Shown piece by piece: positions 1 through 4,253 of a stretch of DNA of 10,050 nt (the first letter of the stretch is position 1; each line of letters opens with the position of its first letter). The position numbers were made by a program, and so were the translations under genes. Below the pieces are notes generated by a model. The model saw nothing but the letters and a program-made list of their open reading frames with translations. It was not told where the DNA came from and did not search any database. Origin of the DNA: a bacterium (GTDB taxonomy: Bacteria; JAJVIF01; JAGGVT01). The stretch spans positions 1 to 10,050 of the forward strand of contig JAGGVT010000214.1 in the NCBI GenBank assembly GCA_021157815.1, read 5' to 3'.

Positions 1-2
1 CA

Positions 3-323
3 AAAGAAGCTTATGATTTATTATTGACAAAATACCAAACTAATAGGCCTATTCTTGTGAAAGAGATTATTAAAACTCTCGCTATGGAGAATATTGATAT
101 ATATGGAAATGGTGTGAAACTAACTATTTTTGAAGGACAAGGATTTACTCTATCAGATATTCCAAATGATCGAATGAATCAAATATTTATTGTGGCTTTT
201 ACAAGCGGTAAGGCTAATAATTTCGGTGGTGGAACTGCTTGGTACACAAATGATCCAGAAAAGGTCTCCTCTCCTTTTTATGAATATTGGGGAAAAGAAG
301 ACAGCGCTCTTTTTCGTAACTGA
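3..323 (+). CDS. 3' end of an unrecognised gene (partial, open at left edge)
   Basis: The frame is open from base 3 to a TGA at 321-323, so this is the C-terminal ~106 residues of a gene that starts outside the window. The TTG at base 24 is not a convincing start, because the frame continues upstream through Lys-Glu-Ala-Tyr-Asp codons. The fragment has a mixed alpha/beta look, with a central FTSGKANNFGGGTAWY segment rich in Gly and aromatics, and ends in Phe-Arg-Asn. There is no signal peptide, membrane segment or catalytic motif that I can name. The base composition is clearly richer in A+T than the protease and feo genes downstream, which hints at recent acquisition, but this is only an impression from a short piece. 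It is followed after 38 bases by the REP unit of the transposase locus. I do not recognise the family. Confidence 0.6.
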   Translation, partial: KEAYDLLLTKYQTNRPILVKEIIKTLAMENIDIYGNGVKLTIFEGQGFTLSDIPNDRMNQIFIVAFTSGKANNFGGGTAWYTNDPEKVSSPFYEYWGKEDSALFRN

Positions 324-361
324 TTATATATACCATCTTAGATACTCTCCTTGATAATCCA

Positions 362-394
362 GTAACCCGGGGACGCTTCCCCGGGCTTTAGTCG
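362..394 (+). repeat. REP unit (GTAA foot), 3' side of RAYT
   Basis: On the plus strand this reads GTAA, then an 8-bp stem (366-373 CCCGGGGA pairing with 378-385 TCCCCGGG) around a CGCT loop, then CTTTAGTCG. It is the reverse complement of the unit repeated at 985-1017 and 1037-1068, so it faces the opposite way from the array upstream of the RAYT gene. It lies 8 bases past the RAYT stop and could also act as the transcript's 3' hairpin. Confidence 0.8.
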
Positions 395-402
395 TCTTTC
401 CA

Positions 403-921
403 TCAATCATATTCAGCGCCATCAACCATCAAGCCTTTATCATACCGTTTATCAGTACCATATAAGCCTTTGCGGACATAATTTTGATAGCTCGAATGTT
501 CCCATTCATTCGGCGTTGTAACGTACCCATGCTTTACGGGATTAAAATTTACATAATCAACACATCGGCTGTAATCATCTTCATCCCTGACAGTGTGTTC
601 CCAGAATCGCGGATGCCAGTTCTTTTCACGCAGCTTTTGATAACCTCCTCGCTTATATTCCAGATTAAAGCCTCGTTTAAACGATGAAACCACTTTCGAG
701 TAATCCGCTTTATTGGGTTTGATTACCCAGTGGATGTGGTCCGGGAGTATAACCCATGCCTTGAATACGATCACATGATTTTCCTGGACTCGTTTCATCT
801 CAGATAATGCGATATCTCGGATATTCTTCGATGCGAACATCTTGTGCCTTCGATATGTAACCATCGTTAGAAAGAATATGGTATCTGTTGTGGCTGGTTT
901 GTTTCGGCGGTATTCGACCAT
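403..921 (-). CDS. REP-associated tyrosine transposase (RAYT, Y1_Tnp/IS200-like)
   Basis: A 172-residue protein of the single-domain HUH Y1 transposase fold. The N-terminus carries the usual hydrophobic strand and T-x-x-T-Y-R-R segment (FFLTMVTYRR, residues 16-25). The metal-binding HUH pair is seen as D61-H62-I63-H64-W65, and the RAYT signature WHPRFWEHTVRDEDD lies at about 102-116. The probable nucleophile is Y123 in the segment DYVNFNPVKHGYV (122-134), matching the Y-x-x-x-N-P pattern of RAYTs. Length is within the usual 150-220 range, and no frameshift or missing motif is seen, so the protein may be functional. The ATG at 919-921 is preceded by AGGAA at about 16 bases, a rather distant ribosome site. 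The gene is flanked by REPs on both sides. RAYTs are known to cut and rejoin single-stranded REP DNA; action on the repeats here is inferred from their position. Confidence 0.9.
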   Translation of the reverse strand: MVEYRRNKPATTDTIFFLTMVTYRRHKMFASKNIRDIALSEMKRVQENHVIVFKAWVILPDHIHWVIKPNKADYSKVVSSFKRGFNLEYKRGGYQKLREKNWHPRFWEHTVRDEDDYSRCVDYVNFNPVKHGYVTTPNEWEHSSYQNYVRKGLYGTDKRYDKGLMVDGAEYD

Positions 922-940
922 TTTTTTGTAGCCTTTCCTG

Positions 941-1106
941 GACTAAAGCCCGGCAAAGCGTTGCCGGGTTACAATTACAATCTTCGACTAAAGCCCGGGG
1001 AAGCGTCCCCGGGTTGCAATTTTGCAGCCTATCTTGGACTAAAGCCCGGGGAAGCGTCCCCGGGTTACAATTTCGACTAAAGCCCGGCAAGGCGTTGCCG
1101 GGTTAC
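941..1106 (-). repeat. Array of four REP units upstream of RAYT
   Basis: Four units lie at 941-972, 985-1017, 1037-1068 and 1074-1106. On the plus strand each reads (C)GACTAAAGCCCGG, a hairpin, then CCGGGTTAC (GTTGC in the second). Each has an 8-bp perfect stem and 4-nt loop. Units 1 and 4 use the arm CCCGGCAA (949-956 with 961-968 in unit 1), while units 2 and 3 use CCCGGGGA (994-1001 with 1006-1013 in unit 2). Both arms therefore change together. Spacers are short and unequal (about 12, 19 and 5 bases). On the minus strand the foot is GTAA. The array lies between the FKBP gene's stop and the RAYT start, both on the minus strand. Confidence 0.85.
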
Positions 1107-1121
1107 ATATTTGTTCCAAAC

Positions 1122-1547
1122 CTAAACTATCTCCACCAGATGCACTTCAAACGTTAAATCCTGGCCGGCGAGGGGGTGGTTGGCATCGACTGTCAGGCTT
1201 ATTTCAGAGACTTCAACCACGGTGCCGGTGACTTTTTTGTCGTCGGTGTCGCGTACCTCTACCTGTTCGCCGACTTTTGGGAAATATCCGGGGAAATCCT
1301 CGAAGTTTAGGACGTGGACTTTTTCCTCGTCGTGAAAGCCGTACGCCTCCTCGGTGGGAATAGTGAACTTTTTCGATTCGTCGGGTTTCATACCCCGAAT
1401 CGCTTTGTCGAAACCCTCTATGACCATGCCGGAGCCTATCTCGAATTCCAGCGGGTCGCGGCCTTCTGAATTGTCGAATTCAGTGCCGTCATCGAGAGTG
1501 CCTTTGTAATGGAGTCGTACCGTGTCACCTTTTTTTGCTTTAGCCAT
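1122..1547 (-). CDS. FKBP-type peptidyl-prolyl cis-trans isomerase, SlyD-like
   Basis: A 141-residue cytoplasmic protein with no signal peptide. It begins with the FKBP core GDTVRLHYKGTLDDGTEFD (7-25) and continues with the binding-pocket segment VIEGFDKAIRGM (42-53) and EEAYG (66-70). The insert-in-flap domain follows (about 71-120), then the closing strand with LTVDANHPLAGQDLTFEV (about 118-135). Pocket residues expected from FKBP12 are visible as Y14, F24, D25, V42, I43 and Y69. The insert makes it SlyD-like: a prolyl isomerase with chaperone activity. The His/Cys-rich metal-binding tail of E. coli SlyD is absent, so nickel delivery should not be assumed. The start is supported by AGGTGAG a few bases upstream of the ATG at 1545-1547. 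It stands alone, with the REP array 15 bases past its TAG stop. Confidence 0.92.
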   Translation of the reverse strand: MAKAKKGDTVRLHYKGTLDDGTEFDNSEGRDPLEFEIGSGMVIEGFDKAIRGMKPDESKKFTIPTEEAYGFHDEEKVHVLNFEDFPGYFPKVGEQVEVRDTDDKKVTGTVVEVSEISLTVDANHPLAGQDLTFEVHLVEIV

Positions 1548-1635
1548 CGTTATCTCACCTGGTTTTTTCTATTTAAGTTTTGGTAAAATTTTCCCCGGCA
1601 TGCCTGATTTACATTGTTAGAAGATTGTCAATTAT

Positions 1636-1660
1636 GTCCGGGACGGCATGACCGGGTTAC
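1636..1660 (-). repeat. Decayed REP remnant
   Basis: The segment ends in CCGGGTTAC like the intact REPs, and CCGG-containing arms (1637-1641 with 1652-1656, one wobble pair) can form a weak 5-bp stem with a 10-nt loop. The outer CTAAAG flank is missing. It looks like an old, degenerate member of the RAYT-linked family, but the match is short. Confidence 0.45.
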
Positions 1661-1679
1661 GATTTCAATCTACTAACTC

Positions 1680-1705
1680 GGGTAGGCACAGAGACCTACC
1701 CCTAC
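1680..1705 (-). repeat. GTAG-footed hairpin repeat
   Basis: GGGTAGG (1680-1686) pairs perfectly with CCTACCC (1695-1701) around an 8-nt loop, and is followed by CTAC. On the minus strand it reads GTAG directly 5' of a hairpin, the arrangement known for enterobacterial REPs and IS200-type ends. A similar GTAG-hairpin occurs at 6461-6485. It has no poly-T tract, so it is not a standard terminator. Confidence 0.5.
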
Positions 1706-1714
1706 ATTACAATC

Positions 1715-1794
1715 CTGCTAACCTGCTAACTTGCTAACCTGCTAACTTGCTAACCTGCTAACTTGCTAACCTGCTAACTTGCTAACTTCCCAAC
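1715..1794. repeat. 8-bp tandem repeat, nine units of YTGCTAAC
   Basis: Nine consecutive copies of YTGCTAAC span 1715-1786. The first base runs C, C, T, C, T, C, T, C, T, so most of the array is a 16-bp higher-order unit. A tenth degraded unit (TTCCCAAC) follows at 1787-1794. There is no start codon or open frame exploiting it. It lies 40 bases ahead of the protease gene's candidate -35 box. Such short perfect repeats can change copy number by slippage. Confidence 0.9.
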
Positions 1795-1833
1795 GGTTTC
1801 CATTATCGCAGACTTCGACATGCATCTTCAACC

Positions 1834-1862
1834 TTTACTATTTCAAAAAAACAAAGTAAAAT
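1834..1862 (+). promoter_or_regulatory. Candidate sigma70-type promoter of the S8 protease gene
   Basis: TTTACT at 1834-1839 and TAAAAT at 1857-1862 are separated by exactly 17 bases. They match the housekeeping consensus at 4 of 6 and 5 of 6 positions. A transcript would start near 1869, leaving a leader of about 45 bases. The ribosome site TTGAGGT (1902-1908) sits 6 bases before the ATG at 1915 and fixes the start. Confidence 0.5.
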
Positions 1863-1914
1863 GATTGAACTATTATGGTTATCTCATTTTCTTAAATCAC
1901 CTTGAGGTAAAAAA

Positions 1915-3654
1915 ATGAACTCACGAATAATCTATTTATTATTCCTTATGGGAATCATGCTTTTCGCATTTTCAGCCTGTTCAGGCAATGCGGAAATCGA
2001 TCCGGTTCGCCCGATTGCATCCATGAATGCACCCGCTGGAGAGGACTGTATTATCTTGAGCAGCTCAACGTCAGATGTTGATATTCTGATTGGCGAGCTT
2101 TCTCATCCGCTGGAATTCAGATGGTCGGATGCCGGCCTCGCCGTAACCAACAACGGTGAGGCAGTCTATGACCTGATTTTGAAAAATGAAACAGAATCTT
2201 TCTCATTCGGAATAGTTGAAAACCACATGACCACCGCGCCGTTGGATATCGCATGGCAGGACGGTTCAATCAGATTCGAGATTGAATACAAAACCGCACC
2301 GTATATCGCGATTAACGGACACATAACCCATTCGGACGGTTTTGATTTTGACCATGCTGTTATTCTCGATGAGTATGACGGCTATGTTGACAATGAAATA
2401 CTGTTCGGATTCGTGGATGGCACATCGGATTCGGAACGCTATCGAGTGATTCGGGAACATAACATTTTCCTTACGGGCATAAATACGACAATCGGAATGC
2501 ATGTCGGTAGAATTGACGATGGCAGAACGCCATTCGAGGTAATTGACGAGTTTTCGAACGAACCATCCGTGAAATGGCCGTCTGTCAATGGACTGATGAA
2601 TGTGGCATCCTGGCCAAACGATTATGTCTGGCATGACGATTGGCCTGATGATTACCGTTGGGCGATGCAGCGAATTCAGGCTCGCGAGGCATGGGATGTT
2701 TATAAGGATGATGTTCTCGACAACGCTGGCGATGCGCGTGTTAAAAATATCGTAATGTGCATTGCGGACACGGGAGTGCATCCGCATGAAGATTTTGCAC
2801 TTGAGGGTTTTCGTTTATGGGCTGCAAAAGATTACAGCAAGAATTTCGACAGCCCGTATGTTGTTCCTTTGGACCACTACGGTCACGGTACATCTGTCGC
2901 TGGAATTGCGGGAGCTACGGGAGACAATGGAATCGGTCTGGCTGGAGTATGCTGGAGTCCGGTTATCCTCTCGTTAAAATGCATGAGCGACTACGGCTAT
3001 GGTTCATACGAAGCAATTGGCAATTCAATCGCCTATATTGGTGACCTTGCGGGACTCGCCCCATGGATGAAATTCATCGGCAACTATTCACTCGGCGGAT
3101 GGGGTGACGATAATTGGATACGGCAGGCGGCTATAAGTACAGACGCTTATGAAAATACAATGCTCGTCGCGGCGGCAGGAAACAGCGGCGCTGAGTATGC
3201 AGATTTTATGTTTCCTTCGTCATTACCTCAATTCATGTCTATTGGGGCATCATCAATTAACACATTCGAGGGTAAATGCAAAGAGGTTTATAACGAATGT
3301 CCGCACGGATGGGGCACAAACTGGGGTTATGCCGTTGATGTCTGCGCTCCCGGTTCATGTTATGTAACTACAACAAACATCCCGTGGACAATAATGTATG
3401 ACGACCCTGATCCTGAATGTCCGCATGAATGCAATGGCTGGTACTGCCCTCATTTCGGCGGTACAAGCGCGGCGACACCGCACGTTGCGGGACTGGCAGC
3501 GCTCCTGTGGAGCAAGTACCCGGATTGGACCAAAGCCGAGGTAAAACAGCGAATCAAGGATACTGCCGACGAAATGTCAATTCCACCCGAAAAAGAAGGC
3601 AAACTGGGCACCGGACGAATCAACTGCTATCGAGCGTTGACTGATCCGTTTTAA
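1915..3654 (+). CDS. Secreted S8 family (subtilisin-like) serine protease, lipoprotein
   Basis: A 579-residue protease. The N-terminus is a lipoprotein signal (hydrophobic 5-19, then F-S-A-C with lipidation predicted at C22). A ~150-residue beta-rich region of unknown family follows. Residues ~174-222 resemble an inhibitory prodomain (GRTPFEVIDEF, then EPSVKWPS). The catalytic domain begins at the usual PND...W/AREAWD motifs (234-261). The triad is D285 (IADTGVH), H324 (GHGTSVAG) and S518 (GGTSAATPH), with oxyanion N423 (AAGNSG). All are present, so activity is likely. An unusual Cys-rich part at 455-513 precedes the serine, with three Cys-Pro-His triplets (462, 502, 511). It is monocistronic: it has its own promoter and ribosome site, with a terminator 29 bases after the stop. 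It probably acts outside the cytoplasmic membrane, maturing or degrading surface proteins; substrates cannot be read from the sequence. Confidence 0.93.
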   Translation: MNSRIIYLLFLMGIMLFAFSACSGNAEIDPVRPIASMNAPAGEDCIILSSSTSDVDILIGELSHPLEFRWSDAGLAVTNNGEAVYDLILKNETESFSFGIVENHMTTAPLDIAWQDGSIRFEIEYKTAPYIAINGHITHSDGFDFDHAVILDEYDGYVDNEILFGFVDGTSDSERYRVIREHNIFLTGINTTIGMHVGRIDDGRTPFEVIDEFSNEPSVKWPSVNGLMNVASWPNDYVWHDDWPDDYRWAMQRIQAREAWDVYKDDVLDNAGDARVKNIVMCIADTGVHPHEDFALEGFRLWAAKDYSKNFDSPYVVPLDHYGHGTSVAGIAGATGDNGIGLAGVCWSPVILSLKCMSDYGYGSYEAIGNSIAYIGDLAGLAPWMKFIGNYSLGGWGDDNWIRQAAISTDAYENTMLVAAAGNSGAEYADFMFPSSLPQFMSIGASSINTFEGKCKEVYNECPHGWGTNWGYAVDVCAPGSCYVTTTNIPWTIMYDDPDPECPHECNGWYCPHFGGTSAATPHVAGLAALLWSKYPDWTKAEVKQRIKDTADEMSIPPEKEGKLGTGRINCYRALTDPF

Positions 3655-3682
3655 ATAGTAAATCGGTAAATAACAACAACAT

Positions 3683-3708
3683 AGACAGGCCGTTATGGCC
3701 TGTCTTTT
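3683..3708 (+). terminator. Intrinsic terminator of the protease gene
   Basis: AGACAGGCC (3683-3691) pairs perfectly with GGCCTGTCT (3697-3705) around a GTTAT loop. A short T run follows (3705-3708), then CGCTTT. It lies 29 bases past the protease stop codon, in the correct strand orientation. The T tract is short but adequate. Confidence 0.85.
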
Positions 3709-3807
3709 CGCTTTAACCAGCTAATACTGAATTGCATTCAAAATGAGGAGATTATTAGTAGTGCCACAGTATTGAAAGTGTCTTTGAACTCAGGAAAACG
3801 GCTATAA

Positions 3808-3937
3808 TTGTCATTCTGAGCGCAGCGAAGAATCTATTCGCGATAACGTAAATAACTATCTTCAGATTTAATCATTAAAGCAAAATCATATAGATTCTTC
3901 GCTGCGCTCAGAATGACAAACCAAAATCAGAATGACA
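3808..3937. repeat. Inverted pair of 30-bp GTCATTC repeats plus a partial third copy
   Basis: Arm 3808-3837 is the exact reverse complement of 3890-3919 (30 of 30), separated by 52 A+T-rich bases with no gene. The outer ends read TTGTCATTCTGAG, and the inner ends GAATCTA. A direct 11-bp fragment of the arm (TCAGAATGACA) recurs at 3927-3937. Each arm also has weak self-complementarity (ATTCT with AGAAT). The structure could be a small non-autonomous insertion element or a paired REP. It lies 16 bases upstream of the feoA -35 box, so it may insulate or influence that promoter. The rest of the gap from 3709 to 3807 shows nothing I can identify. Confidence 0.85.
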
Positions 3938-3945
3938 GACCTAAA

Positions 3946-3961
3946 ATTAGTCTTGACTAAT
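3946..3961. promoter_or_regulatory. Candidate operator dyad over the feoAB -35 box
   Basis: ATTAGTC, TT, GACTAAT form a perfect 7-2-7 inverted repeat at 3946-3961, and the TTGACT -35 box (3953-3958) lies inside it. A wider, slightly off-centre pair CCTAA (3940-3944) and TTAGG (3966-3970) surrounds it. A protein bound here would block RNA polymerase. feo operons are known targets of Fur and of DtxR/MntR-family repressors; the half-sites do not match the classical Fur box closely, so the regulator is not identified. Confidence 0.45.
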
Positions 3962-3980
3962 AATCTTAGGCGTTTATAAT
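3953..3980 (+). promoter_or_regulatory. Promoter of feoAB
   Basis: TTGACT at 3953-3958 (5 of 6) and a perfect TATAAT at 3975-3980 are separated by 16 bases. This is the strongest sigma70-type promoter in the window. Transcription would begin near 3986-3988, only a few bases before the ATG at 3990, which implies a leaderless or nearly leaderless feoA message. Confidence 0.75.
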
Positions 3981-3989
3981 TTGTCGGCT

Positions 3990-4253
3990 ATGGATAAACA
4001 GGAATCGCATAACAACACAACGCTCAAACTGAGTGAATTGAAACCCGGTGATCGATGCAAGGTACTGAAGATATCCGGGAAAGGCTCCATTATACGAAGG
4101 ATTTTCGATATTGGAGTTCGATCCGGAGCTGAAATTCTCGTTGAGCGAGTCGCCCCCCTGGGTGATCCTGTGGAATTCAAACTTGAAGGATTCCACCTGT
4201 CACTGCGTAAAGAGGAAGCCGAAAATATCATTGTCGAGGTCATTTCCAGTTGA
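3990..4253 (+). CDS. feoA: FeoA family ferrous iron transport protein
   Basis: An 87-residue small cytoplasmic protein with the FeoA SH3-like fold. After a short polar N-terminus it reads LKLSELKPGDRCKVLKISGK, then IRRIFDIGVRSGAEILVERVAPLGDPVEFKLEG, and ends HLSLRKEEAENIIVEV. These are the hallmark segments of the family. FeoA is known to associate with FeoB and support Fe(II) uptake. I chose the ATG at 3990. A TTG at 3981 is in frame, but it abuts the TATAAT box and would lie upstream of the expected transcript start. No Shine-Dalgarno is suitably placed for the ATG, which fits leaderless translation. The stop overlaps the feoB start (TTGA, 4250-4253), so the two genes are translationally coupled. 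Confidence 0.9.
   Translation: MDKQESHNNTTLKLSELKPGDRCKVLKISGKGSIIRRIFDIGVRSGAEILVERVAPLGDPVEFKLEGFHLSLRKEEAENIIVEVISS

Larger units (their letters stand above)
362..1106 (-). mobile_element. RAYT gene with flanking inverted REP repeats (REPtron-like locus)
   Basis: The unit comprises a RAYT gene (403-921, minus strand), one REP 8 bases beyond its stop (362-394) and four REPs upstream of its start (941-1106). The single REP is in inverted orientation relative to the four. Known REP/RAYT loci have this plan: a single-domain Y1 transposase gene bordered by REPs in opposite orientation. There is no TnpB gene and no long terminal inverted repeat, so this is not a complete IS200/IS605 element. 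RAYT enzymes are known to be domesticated-like transposases that process REP hairpins. That this copy is active is not shown. Confidence 0.75.

Noticed and set aside
941-1106. Possible CRISPR array
   Set aside because: The repeats are hairpins with two stem subtypes, and spacers are only 5-19 bases and unequal. A RAYT gene lies beside them, and no cas gene is present.
362-1106. Complete IS200/IS605 insertion sequence
   Set aside because: The protein has RAYT signatures, is flanked by multiple REPs and lacks TnpB; no single pair of element ends can be drawn.
800-1157. Open frames on both strands running through the REP array, with repeated NCNPGTLPRALV-like peptides
   Set aside because: The peptides are translations of the palindromic REPs. 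They overlap the RAYT start and have no ribosome site.
1715-1794. Tandem repeat as a CRISPR or as a plasmid iteron origin
   Set aside because: The units are contiguous 8-mers without spacers. No replication initiator gene is near, and the context is chromosomal.
2266-2787. 173-codon minus-strand frame inside the protease gene
   Set aside because: It is antisense to a clearly conserved S8 protease, has no recognisable motif and has no ribosome site; it is a shadow frame.
3981-3992. TTG at 3981 as the feoA start
   Set aside because: It directly abuts the TATAAT box, so the codon would probably not be transcribed.
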